The translations under genes were made by a program, and so were the position numbers. A DNA stretch of 36,560 bases from Clostridia bacterium (GTDB taxonomy: Bacteria > Bacillota_A > Clostridia > Christensenellales > Aristaeellaceae). Location: NCBI GenBank assembly GCA_017481065.1, contig JAFUPT010000120.1, positions 1 to 36,560 of the forward strand, read 5' to 3'. Shown piece by piece: positions 13,972-21,800 of the stretch (position 1 is its first letter; every line of letters begins with the position of its first letter). Under the pieces are notes generated by a model that was not told where the DNA came from, did not search any database, and worked only from the letters and a program-made list of their open reading frames with translations.

Positions 13972-14838
13972 ATGAAAAAGATTCTCGCCCTCGCAATGAT
14001 GCTCGTTATGCTCTTCTCCTGCATGAGCTTTGCCTCTGCTGAGGAAGCCAAGCCGGTGATCCTGGTGGTATCCTTCGGCACCAGCTTCAACGACAACCGT
14101 GCCCTGACCATCGACGCTCTCGAGGCAGACATCCAGGCAGCCTTCCCGGACTATGAGGTTCGCCGCGCATTCACCGCCCAGACCATCATCGATATCCTCG
14201 GCGAGCGCGACGCCCTGGACATCGACAACGTGACCGAGGCCATGGACAGGCTGGTGGCAGACGGCGTGAAGAAGGTTGTCATCGCTCCCACCCATGTGAT
14301 GAACGGCGCCGAATATGACGACGTTATGGCCGAGATCGCCCCCTATGCCGGGCAGTTTGAAGTGATGGCCGTTGGCAGCGCCCTGCTGACCCACGCGGAA
14401 GACTACGAAACCGTAATCGAAGCCCTGCTGGCCGAGAACGAGAATGCCGGCTCCGCCGATACCGCCCTGGTTTACATGGGCCATGGCACCCACCACTTCG
14501 CCAACGCCGCTTACAGCCAGGTGGAAGGCATGATGCACGCCGCCGGTTACGAGAACGCCTTCGTGGGCACCGTTGAAGGCTTCCCCACCCTGGAAGTTGT
14601 GATGAGCCAGGTTGCCGCTTCCGGCGCAAGCAAGGTTGTGCTCTATCCCTTCATGGTGGTTGCAGGCGACCACGCCAACAACGATATGGCCGGCGATGAG
14701 GAAGATTCCTGGAAGAGCGCCTTCACCGCAGCCGGTTACGAAGTGGAATGCGTAGTGGAAGGCCTGGCCCAGAATGCCGCCATCCGCGCCCTCTACATCG
14801 ACCACATCCAGGCCGCCATCGAGGAAGCCGGCCTGTAA
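13972..14838 (+). CDS. cbiK: exported CbiK-like sirohydrochlorin cobaltochelatase (class II chelatase)
   Basis: This 288-residue protein matches the CbiK family, which inserts Co(II) into sirohydrochlorin early in anaerobic cobalamin synthesis. The candidate metal-site residues are present: Glu114 in NGAEYDD, His171 in VYMGHGTHH and His234 in AGDHANND. Unlike usual cytosolic CbiK it starts with a clear signal peptide, with likely cleavage after ASA at residue 23. Cys17 in LFSC is a poor lipobox. The ATG at 13972 is chosen because an AAAGGAAAG site precedes it and the signal peptide begins there. It is the first gene after the two riboswitches. Exported CbiK forms are known from Desulfovibrio, where one binds heme. 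Here it may act on cobalt, iron or a captured tetrapyrrole outside the membrane. Confidence 0.88.
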   Translation: MKKILALAMMLVMLFSCMSFASAEEAKPVILVVSFGTSFNDNRALTIDALEADIQAAFPDYEVRRAFTAQTIIDILGERDALDIDNVTEAMDRLVADGVKKVVIAPTHVMNGAEYDDVMAEIAPYAGQFEVMAVGSALLTHAEDYETVIEALLAENENAGSADTALVYMGHGTHHFANAAYSQVEGMMHAAGYENAFVGTVEGFPTLEVVMSQVAASGASKVVLYPFMVVAGDHANNDMAGDEEDSWKSAFTAAGYEVECVVEGLAQNAAIRALYIDHIQAAIEEAGL

Positions 14839-14857
14839 ACGGAGCGGAGAAAAAATC

Positions 14858-14880
14858 GGGGCTGTGTCCGGCACAGCCCC
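14858..14880 (+). other. intergenic hairpin between cbiK and the next surface gene
   Basis: GGGGCTGTG and CACAGCCCC form a perfect 9-bp stem with a TCCGG loop. Only TTT follows before CCCC, so termination would be weak. In a long operon such a hairpin can stabilise the upstream mRNA or lower downstream expression. It is the only strong hairpin seen between 13861 and 36469. Confidence 0.5.
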
Positions 14881-14904
14881 TTTCCCCGTAATAAGGAGAA
14901 AGCT

Positions 14905-15867
14905 ATGAAAAAGATTATTCTGACAGCGCTGCTTGCGATCGCGCTGGTTCTGGGCGGCATGGCCTGCGCGGAACCTGCCCCGGCGGATGGATTGTACAGC
15001 ATCGGCGTATCCTCCAATGCGCGGATGTTCCGCGTGGTGGACTGCGTGCTGCGGGTGGAGGATGGAAGGATGACCGCGGTGCTCACCATGAGCAGCAGCG
15101 GCTACGGCTACCTCTACCAGGGTACATCCGCCGAGGCAGGCGCCGCGCCGGTGGAGGAATGGACGCCCCACTCCGTGGACGGGGAGGGCCGCCATGTGTT
15201 CGCCGTTGAAATTCCGGCGCTGGATCAGGACATGCCCATGGCCTCCTGGTCCATTCGCTATGAAAAGTGGTATGACCGCACGCTGCATTTCTTCTCGGAC
15301 ACCCTTTCCCCCCACCGGGAAATCGCCCCGGACGGCGTGTATGCCGGCGTGCTGCGATCGGATACGGCGCTGGACGGCGCAAGCTGCCTGCTGCGATCTG
15401 AGGATGGAAGGATGCAGCTTGATGCGGAGGGCCTTTCCATGGAATTGGCCTCGCTGGACCTGCGCATTCCCATCGAAGGCGGCTGGATCGCCCTGGACAG
15501 CGCATCCCTCAGCCAGCACAGCGTGCTGGTGGACGACGGCATGTACACCGTGGATGTGGCCACCGATTCCGCACTCTTGAAATTTACCCACTGCCTGCTC
15601 AGCGTGGAGGGCGGCCGGATGACGGCCCGCATGACCGCGAAGAACAGCAATTTTGATTACCTGTACATCGGCCTCGCCAAGGACGCCCTGCGGGACGAGG
15701 CAAACTGGATTCCCGCACAATTCAACGAGGACGGCACCGCCAGCTACGAGCTGCCCATTTCCACGCTGGACAATGAGATTTCCGTGGCCACCTATTCCGC
15801 CAAGAAGAAAATGTGGTACGACCGGAGCATAACCCTCGATTCCGATACCCTGGAATACGCGAACTGA
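14905..15867 (+). CDS. secreted protein with repeated surface modules, possibly NEAT-like
   Basis: This 320-residue protein has a signal peptide (MKKIILTALLAIALVLGGMA, cleavage probably after ACA). The first module (about residues 31-135) and the last (about 210-318) share one pattern: DGxY at the start, a MFRVV/LLKFT strand, C-x-L, a GRMTA turn, a GYxYLY/FDYLYIG motif, a P-x-x-x-LD segment and WYDRTLHF/WYDRSITL at the end. A shortened middle copy (about 140-205) keeps only the front half. The same module recurs in the next gene. Size and beta-strand pattern suggest an immunoglobulin-like tetrapyrrole-binding fold such as NEAT, but I cannot assign the family with certainty. There is no anchor motif. 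It has a good AAGGAG site and is co-transcribed with cbiK. Confidence 0.7.
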   Translation: MKKIILTALLAIALVLGGMACAEPAPADGLYSIGVSSNARMFRVVDCVLRVEDGRMTAVLTMSSSGYGYLYQGTSAEAGAAPVEEWTPHSVDGEGRHVFAVEIPALDQDMPMASWSIRYEKWYDRTLHFFSDTLSPHREIAPDGVYAGVLRSDTALDGASCLLRSEDGRMQLDAEGLSMELASLDLRIPIEGGWIALDSASLSQHSVLVDDGMYTVDVATDSALLKFTHCLLSVEGGRMTARMTAKNSNFDYLYIGLAKDALRDEANWIPAQFNEDGTASYELPISTLDNEISVATYSAKKKMWYDRSITLDSDTLEYAN

Positions 15868-15885
15868 CCTGGAGGAGAATGAAAC

Positions 15886-18516
15886 ATGAAAACCATCAAG
15901 CGCCTGATATCCCTGCTGATGATGGCAGCCATGCTGCTGGCCATCTGCATGGCTGCGGCGGAACCTGCGGACCTGCCGCTGCCCGAAGCCACGGCGACCA
16001 TCGCGCCGGAAGCCACCGCCGAACCCGCAGTTACCGAGGAACCGACTGTGACTGAGGAACCCGCTGTGACTGAAGAACCCGTTGCAACCGAGGAGCCCGC
16101 TGTGACTGAAGAACCCGTTGCAACCGAGGAGCCCGCTGTGACTGAGGAGCCTGTGGTAACCGAGGAGCCTGTGGTTACCGAGGAACCTGTTGCAACCGAG
16201 GAGCCTGTGGTTACCGAGGAACCTGTGGCGACCGAGGAACCTGTGGTGACCGAGGAACCTGTGGTTACTGAGGAGCCCATGATTACTCAGGAGCCTGTGG
16301 TAACCGAGGAACCCGATATCACCCCTGCGCCGGAGGCTACCGAGATTCCCGAAGAGGACTATGCGGACGGCGATTACAACATCTCCATCGAGAGCGATTT
16401 CAAGATGTTCAAGATCGTTTCCTCCTCCGCTCGGGTGGAGGGCGGCAAGGTGGTCGTGACCATCTGCACCAGCAGCGCCAGCTACGACCGCATCTACATC
16501 GGCTCCAAGGAGGACGCCGACCGCTCCGGCTATATCACCGGCAGCGCCAATTCCCACGGCGGCTACAACTTCACCTTCGAACTGCCCAAGAGCTACATGG
16601 GCAAGACCATTGATTTCGTGCCCGGCAAGCCCGACGGCAGCTGGTATGAAAAGAAGCAGTACCACCTGACCGTGCCCTCCGCTATGGACAAGGCGGAGCC
16701 CACCATCGCCCCCGAAATCACCCCCGAACCCGCTGAAACCCCCGCCCCCGGCGTAGGCGACGGCAATTACAACGTATCCGTGGAGTCCAGCGCCGCCATG
16801 TTCAAGGTGGTGGGCTGCGTGCTCACCGCAAACGGCGGCAAGTACAGCGCCGTCATCACCCTCAGCGGCACCGGCTACGACAAGCTCTTCATCGGCACTG
16901 CCGAGGAGGCCGCCAGGGCGGATGCATCCGCTTATATCTCCTACGTTCCCGACGCGGAGGGCAAGTACACCTTCGAAATCCCCGTGAGCAGGCTGGATAC
17001 CGGCATTGCCATCGCCGCCCATTCCGCCAGCAAGGGCACCTGGTACGACCGGACCCTCACCTTCAAATCCGAAGGCATGGAGAAGGTGGAGGAAAAGGTA
17101 GGCGACGGCAATTACAACGTTTCCGTGGAATCCAGCGCCGCCATGTTCAAGGTGGTGGGCTGCGTGCTGACTGCCAATAACGGCAAGTACAGCGCCGTCA
17201 TCACCCTCAGCGGCACCGGCTACGACAAGCTCTTCATCGGAACTGCCGGGGAAGCCGCCAAGGCGGATGCATCCGCTTACATTTCCTACATTCCCGATGC
17301 GGAGGGCAAATATACCTTCGAAATCCCCGTGAGCAGGCTGGATTCCGGCATTGCCATCGCCGCCCATTCCGCCAGCAAGGGCACCTGGTACGACCGGACC
17401 CTCACCTTCAAATCCGAGGGCATGGAGCCCATCGGCGGCTCGGAAGCTACTCCCACCCCCGCGCCCACCGCGACCCCCGCTCCCTCCGCCACTGCGGTTC
17501 CCGAGGATGATCTCTCCGGCTCCACCAGCCGTGTGGACAGCTCCACCTCCCTGGCGGACGGCACTTACACCCCGGACAAGTTCTCCTATTCCGGCGGTTC
17601 CGGCCGCGTGAAGCTCTCCTGCAATCGCGTGACGGTATCCGGCGGCAAGGCCACCGCCACCATCACCTTCTCCAGCACCAATTTCCCCTATGTGAAGGCC
17701 AATGGACGCAAGTATTATCCCTCCGTGAGCGGCGGTTCCTCCAGCTTCAGCATCCCGGTGAAGCTGAACAGCAACAACCGCATCATCGGCATGACCACCG
17801 CCATGTCCGCCGACCATGAGGTGAGCTACACGATTTATGTGTACATCGAGGGCGCGCAGGACAGCGGAAGCGGCTCTTCCACCGAGAATGCCGAGGCCAA
17901 AGTGATCGGCCTGGAGTACCTCTCCACGGATACCATCGAACATGCCCAGCTCTTTTCCGTGCACCGCTACGAGGGCGGCTACACCGCCATCGATGTTGAG
18001 GATGCGGGCCGCTGGATCGTGGTGCCGGAGGGCGCCGAGGTTCCCGTGGGCATGGATGAGGATGCGATTCTTGTAATGGCCCCTGTGGAGAGCGCCTACA
18101 TCGCCTCCGCAAACGCCATGGCCGCCGCGGACGCGCTGGAAATCGCGGCCGCGAAGCTCAGCGGCATTGAAAACCCGGCACTCAGCAAGCTCCCCGCCGA
18201 GCAGATCAGCTACGCCGGCAGCTGGGCTTCCCCGGATTACGCCGCGCTGCTGATGGGCAGCTGCGATCTCGCCATCCTGCCGGAGAATTTCTCCGTATCC
18301 GAAGATGAGGAAATCACTTCTGAGGAGCAGGCCGTGCTGGACAACGTAAACGAGCGCATGGACATGCTGGGCATCGCCGCCATCATCGACCGCTCTGCCG
18401 ACGAGGAAACGGAGGCCGCGAAGCTGGAATGGATCAAGGTATACGGCGTGCTCTTCGGCTGCGAGGCAGAGGCAAACGAGCTGTACCGGCAGAAGACCGC
18501 CGCACTGGAAACCTAA
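15886..18516 (+). CDS. multi-module secreted binding protein ending in an N-lobe of a substrate-binding protein
   Basis: This 876-residue protein has a signal peptide (cleavage near MAAA, residue 25) and a stalk of about 16 TEEP repeats (about residues 49-143). Module copies of the type seen in the previous gene start near 161 (diverged), 291 and 406 (almost identical). A different beta-rich module (about 557-660: GTYTPDKFSYSGG, then IIGMTTAMSADHE) is the most NEAT-like part. The end (about 670-876) resembles the N-terminal lobe plus linker helix of the substrate-binding protein encoded next (FSVHRYEGGYTAIDVED against FSVDYYEGGYALIDVEQ). It stops where the C-lobe would start. Surface capture and hand-over of a corrinoid or heme-like ligand is the inferred role. 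No sorting signal is seen. Confidence 0.75.
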   Translation: MKTIKRLISLLMMAAMLLAICMAAAEPADLPLPEATATIAPEATAEPAVTEEPTVTEEPAVTEEPVATEEPAVTEEPVATEEPAVTEEPVVTEEPVVTEEPVATEEPVVTEEPVATEEPVVTEEPVVTEEPMITQEPVVTEEPDITPAPEATEIPEEDYADGDYNISIESDFKMFKIVSSSARVEGGKVVVTICTSSASYDRIYIGSKEDADRSGYITGSANSHGGYNFTFELPKSYMGKTIDFVPGKPDGSWYEKKQYHLTVPSAMDKAEPTIAPEITPEPAETPAPGVGDGNYNVSVESSAAMFKVVGCVLTANGGKYSAVITLSGTGYDKLFIGTAEEAARADASAYISYVPDAEGKYTFEIPVSRLDTGIAIAAHSASKGTWYDRTLTFKSEGMEKVEEKVGDGNYNVSVESSAAMFKVVGCVLTANNGKYSAVITLSGTGYDKLFIGTAGEAAKADASAYISYIPDAEGKYTFEIPVSRLDSGIAIAAHSASKGTWYDRTLTFKSEGMEPIGGSEATPTPAPTATPAPSATAVPEDDLSGSTSRVDSSTSLADGTYTPDKFSYSGGSGRVKLSCNRVTVSGGKATATITFSSTNFPYVKANGRKYYPSVSGGSSSFSIPVKLNSNNRIIGMTTAMSADHEVSYTIYVYIEGAQDSGSGSSTENAEAKVIGLEYLSTDTIEHAQLFSVHRYEGGYTAIDVEDAGRWIVVPEGAEVPVGMDEDAILVMAPVESAYIASANAMAAADALEIAAAKLSGIENPALSKLPAEQISYAGSWASPDYAALLMGSCDLAILPENFSVSEDEEITSEEQAVLDNVNERMDMLGIAAIIDRSADEETEAAKLEWIKVYGVLFGCEAEANELYRQKTAALET
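16030..16314 (+). repeat. 18-bp tandem repeats encoding the xTEEPx stalk
   Basis: About sixteen six-codon units (VTEEPV, ATEEPA and variants) run without interruption; one has changed to ITQEPV. Codons vary between GAG/GAA and ACT/ACC, so the repeat is old enough to have drifted. The acidic, Pro-rich stretch is typical of extended wall-spanning stalks. Confidence 0.9.
16756..17427 (+). repeat. 345-bp duplicated surface module
   Basis: The units beginning at 16756 and 17101 (both GGCGACGGCAATTACAACGT) are nearly identical over about 327 bases and lie exactly 345 bases (115 codons) apart. Most differences are silent third-base changes. This is a recent internal duplication within the 876-residue protein. 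Confidence 0.9.
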
Positions 18517-18528
18517 GGAGAATACGCC

Positions 18529-19653
18529 ATGAAGAAGAAAATACTGAGCATACTGCTGGCGCTGCTGACCATCACCTCCTGCCTCCCGGCCCTTGCGGAA
18601 GCAGAAAAGACCGAGCTGCCCGGCCTCGTGTGGGAATCCCGCATGGATTTGACCTACGCCGACCGCTTCTCCGTGGATTACTATGAGGGCGGCTACGCGC
18701 TGATCGATGTGGAGCAGGAGGCCCGCTATCTGGTGGTGCCCGAGGGGCTGAGCGCCCCGGCGGGCATCGACGGCGATATCACCATCCTGCAGCAGCCCAT
18801 TGACAACATCTACCTGGCCGCCACATCCGCCATGGCCCTGTTTGACGCCATCGACGCCACCGGCTCCATTCGCCTGTCCGCGCTGAATGCCAACAGCTGG
18901 TACATCGAAAACGCCGTGGCCGCCATGGAGCGCGGAGATATGCTGTTCTCCGGCAAATATTCCGAGCCGGATTACGAGCTGATGATCAACGAGGGCTGCG
19001 AGCTGGCCATCGAATCCACCATGATTTACCACCAGCCGAAGGTGAAGGAGATGATCGAGCTGCTGGGCATTCCGGTATTCGTGGACCGCTCCAGCTACGA
19101 AGTGCATCCCCTTGGCCGCACGGAATGGGTGAAGCTCTACTCCGTATTTGTGGACAGGGAGGAGCAGGCCGCCGCCTTCTTCAACGAACAGGCGCAGGTG
19201 ATCGAGGAGCTGAAGGGCTTTGAGAACACCGAAAAGACCGTGGCCTTCTTCTATGTGAGCTCCGACGGCACCATCAATGTGCGCGCATCCTGGGATTACA
19301 TTCCCAGCATGATTGAAATCGCCGGCGGCCGCTACATCTTTGAGGAGATCACCGACCCGGACAGCAGCCGTTCCACCGTATCCCTATCCATGGAGGATTT
19401 TTACGCGGCTGCGGTAAACGCCGATTACATCGTATACAATGCATCCATCGATGATCCCATCGCCAGCATAGATGAACTGCTGGCCAAGAGCCCCCTCTTT
19501 GCGGATTTCAAGGCCGTGCGGGAAGGCAACGTATGGTGCACCGGCAAATACCTCTACCAGGCGACGGACATCGTGGGCAGCCTGATCACCGACCTGAACC
19601 GCATGCTCACCGGAGACGAGGACGGCATGACCTTTATCTACAAGCTCAGCTGA
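18529..19653 (+). CDS. ABC transporter substrate-binding protein (BtuF/FepB-like)
   Basis: This 374-residue protein is a full two-lobed periplasmic-binding-protein of the helical-backbone class that serves vitamin B12, heme and siderophore importers. A signal peptide is present. ITSC at residues 15-18 is a usable lipobox, so lipid anchoring is likely, although cleavage at ALA is an alternative. N-lobe (about 30-200), linker helix (around WVKLYSVFVDREEQAAAFFN) and C-lobe (about 225-365, TVAFFYVSSDG, then AGGRYIFEEI) are all present. Permease and ATPase follow directly. The B12 riboswitches and adjacent cobalamin genes make a corrinoid the likeliest cargo. Heme or a siderophore cannot be ruled out by sequence. 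Confidence 0.82.
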   Translation: MKKKILSILLALLTITSCLPALAEAEKTELPGLVWESRMDLTYADRFSVDYYEGGYALIDVEQEARYLVVPEGLSAPAGIDGDITILQQPIDNIYLAATSAMALFDAIDATGSIRLSALNANSWYIENAVAAMERGDMLFSGKYSEPDYELMINEGCELAIESTMIYHQPKVKEMIELLGIPVFVDRSSYEVHPLGRTEWVKLYSVFVDREEQAAAFFNEQAQVIEELKGFENTEKTVAFFYVSSDGTINVRASWDYIPSMIEIAGGRYIFEEITDPDSSRSTVSLSMEDFYAAAVNADYIVYNASIDDPIASIDELLAKSPLFADFKAVREGNVWCTGKYLYQATDIVGSLITDLNRMLTGDEDGMTFIYKLS

Positions 19654-19666
19654 GCGGGAGAACTCT

Positions 19667-20698
19667 ATGGAAAACAAACTTCGCAGGAACACGCGCTATG
19701 GCTGCGTGTTCCTGGCGCTGGTGATTGCGCTGGCCGCCATCATCGTGCTGAACATCAACATCGGCAGCGTGCCGATCAGCGTGCAGGAAATCGCCCGCAT
19801 ACTCTTCAAGCGCGAGGGCGATCCCACCCAGATGAGCATCATCTGGAAGATACGCCTGCCCCGCATGCTGATGGCGGCCATACTCGGCGGCGCGCTGAGC
19901 CTGTCCGGCTTCCTGCTGCAAACCTTCTTTGCCAACCCCATCGCCGGGCCCTTCGTGCTGGGCATTTCCTCGGGAGCCAAGATGGTGGTGGCGCTCACGA
20001 TGATCTACTTCCTGGAGCGCTTCAGGGTAGTTTCCTCCTGGACGATGGTGGCGGCGGCGTTCATCGGCTCGCTGATGTCTGTGGGCTTTATACTGCTCCT
20101 TTCCAGGAAGCTGCGGCACATGGCCATCCTGCTGGTGGCGGGCATCATGATCGGCTACATCTGCTCGGCAGTGACGGATTTCGTGATCACCTTTGCCGAG
20201 GACAGCGATATCATCAACCTGCACGGCTGGAGTCAGGGCAGCTTTTCCGGCATGAGCTGGGAAAACGTGGGCATCGCGGCCATCATCGTGGGCATCACGG
20301 GCTTCGCGGTATTTTTGCTCTCCAAGCCCATCGGCGCGTACCAGCTGGGCGAAAACTATGCCCAGAGCATGGGCGTGAATATCAAGCTGTTCCGCGTGGC
20401 GCTGATCGCGCTCTCCAGCGTGCTCTCCGCCTGCGTGACCGCCTTCGCGGGGCCGATTTCCTTCGTGGGCATCGCGGTTCCCCATCTGGTGAAGCGCTTT
20501 TTGAACACATCGAAGCCCATCGTGGTGATTCCGGCCACCTTCCTCGGCGGCGCGGTATTCTGCATGGCCTGCGATTTGATCGCCCGCACGGCATTCGCGC
20601 CCACGGAGCTGAACATTTCCACCGTGACCTCCATCTTCGGCGCGCCGGTTGTGATCGGCATGATGCTGAAGCGGCATAAGGAGAAACAGCATGCCTGA
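19667..20698 (+). CDS. FecCD-family ABC importer permease (BtuC-like)
   Basis: This 343-residue membrane protein has about ten hydrophobic segments, as in BtuC, FhuB and FecD. Characteristic stretches are IWKIRLPRMLMAAILGGALSL near the start, NPIAGPFVLGISSGAKM, and the ATPase-contact region GPISFVGIAVPHLVKRFL. The ATG at 19667 is 13 bases after the binding-protein stop with a GGGAG site. The 3' end overlaps the ATPase gene by eight bases. It is the membrane channel of the importer. Confidence 0.9.
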   Translation: MENKLRRNTRYGCVFLALVIALAAIIVLNINIGSVPISVQEIARILFKREGDPTQMSIIWKIRLPRMLMAAILGGALSLSGFLLQTFFANPIAGPFVLGISSGAKMVVALTMIYFLERFRVVSSWTMVAAAFIGSLMSVGFILLLSRKLRHMAILLVAGIMIGYICSAVTDFVITFAEDSDIINLHGWSQGSFSGMSWENVGIAAIIVGITGFAVFLLSKPIGAYQLGENYAQSMGVNIKLFRVALIALSSVLSACVTAFAGPISFVGIAVPHLVKRFLNTSKPIVVIPATFLGGAVFCMACDLIARTAFAPTELNISTVTSIFGAPVVIGMMLKRHKEKQHA

Positions 20699-21800
20699 TT
20701 ATTACTTCCGGACACAGAACCTCACCGTGGGCTACGACGGCAATCCCCTGATCCGCGATATCACCATCAATGTGGAGAAGGGCGAGATCCTTACCCTCAT
20801 CGGCCCCAACGGCGCGGGCAAGAGCACGATCCTGAAATCCATTACCCGGCAATTGAAGGCCATCGCCGGCACGGTGGAAATCGACAGCCGGGATTTAAAA
20901 TCCCTCACCCACCGGGAACTGGCCACCCGCATGGCCGTGGTGCTCACCGAGCGGATGAAGCCGGAATTGATGACCTGCCGGGACATCGTATCCACCGGCC
21001 GCTATCCCTACACCGGCAGGCTGGGCCTGCTCACCCAGGAAGACGAGCAAAAGGTTTCCGCCGCGATGGAGGCCGTGCACGCCCTCGATCTCTCCGAGCG
21101 GGATTTTAACGCCATCAGCGATGGACAGCGGCAGCGCATCCTGCTGGCGAGGGCCATCTGCCAGGAACCGGAGATCATTATCCTGGATGAGCCCACATCC
21201 TTCCTGGATATCCGCCACAAGCTGGAATTGCTGAGCATACTGCGCGGCATGGCGAAGGAGAAGGGCATCACGGTGATCATGTCCCTGCACGAGATCGACC
21301 TCGCCCAGAAGATTTCGGATAAGATACTCTGCGTGAAGGGCGAAAGCATCGAAAGCTACGGCGCGCCGGAGGAAGTGTTTGATGAAAAGGGCATCCGCGC
21401 GCTCTATGATATCCACGATGGCTACTACGATCCCTGCTTCGGCAGCATCGAACTGCCCCGCCCGGACGGCGAGCCCGAGGTGCTGGTGCTCTCCGGCTGC
21501 GGCAGGGGCATACCCATCTACCGCGCGCTGCAGAAGGAAAACCTGCCCTTCTGCGCCGCCATACTCTACACCAACGACCTGGACTACCAGCTCGCCCGGC
21601 TGCTCTCTTCCGAGGTGATCGAGGAAAGGCCCTTCCACGAGATCAGCGATTCCGCCTTTGATCGGGCGATGGAACGGGTGAAATCCTGCAAATATGTGAT
21701 CGACGCGGGCTGCGAAATCGGCCCCTGCAACCGCCGCATGGAGGAATTGATCCGCGCGGCAGAAAAACTGGGCAAACTGCAAAAGGGACATTGGAAATGA
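20691..21800 (+). CDS. ABC importer ATPase (BtuD/FepC-like) with C-terminal extension
   Basis: Residues 1 to about 255 form a standard import ATPase: Walker A GPNGAGKST (38-46), signature ISDGQRQRI, Walker B IIILDEPTSFLD, and the switch His in SLHEIDLA. It should energise the FecCD permease. An extra domain of about 110 residues follows (about 258-369; VLVLSGCGRGIPIYRALQ, then NDLDYQLARLLSSEVIEERP, then DAGCEIGPCNRRMEELI) with an alternating strand/helix pattern suggesting a small Rossmann-like fold. Its function is unknown to me; it is not the CbiZ amidohydrolase. The start overlaps the permease stop and the end overlaps cbiB (ATGA). Confidence 0.88.
   Translation: MPDYYFRTQNLTVGYDGNPLIRDITINVEKGEILTLIGPNGAGKSTILKSITRQLKAIAGTVEIDSRDLKSLTHRELATRMAVVLTERMKPELMTCRDIVSTGRYPYTGRLGLLTQEDEQKVSAAMEAVHALDLSERDFNAISDGQRQRILLARAICQEPEIIILDEPTSFLDIRHKLELLSILRGMAKEKGITVIMSLHEIDLAQKISDKILCVKGESIESYGAPEEVFDEKGIRALYDIHDGYYDPCFGSIELPRPDGEPEVLVLSGCGRGIPIYRALQKENLPFCAAILYTNDLDYQLARLLSSEVIEERPFHEISDSAFDRAMERVKSCKYVIDAGCEIGPCNRRMEELIRAAEKLGKLQKGHWK

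Noticed and set aside
14858..14880. Hairpin after cbiK as a full terminator
   Set aside because: Only three T residues follow before a run of C, so it is better described as an intra-operon hairpin.
16030..16314. Regular 18-bp repeats resembling a CRISPR-like array
   Set aside because: The units are contiguous with no spacers, keep a reading frame and encode the TEEP stalk of a secreted protein. No cas genes are present.
13966..19107. A very long open frame (about 1700 codons) on the - strand, opposite the chelatase and surface genes
   Set aside because: It is the mirror of GC-rich, third-base-biased + strand genes. Its translation is low-complexity (rich in Gly, His, Ala, Val) with no family motifs, and the + strand genes have signal peptides, ribosome sites and clear domains.
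21462..21797. The ATPase extension as a CbiZ adenosylcobinamide amidohydrolase domain
   Set aside because: CbiZ hallmarks are not seen and the segment is shorter than the CbiZ domain.
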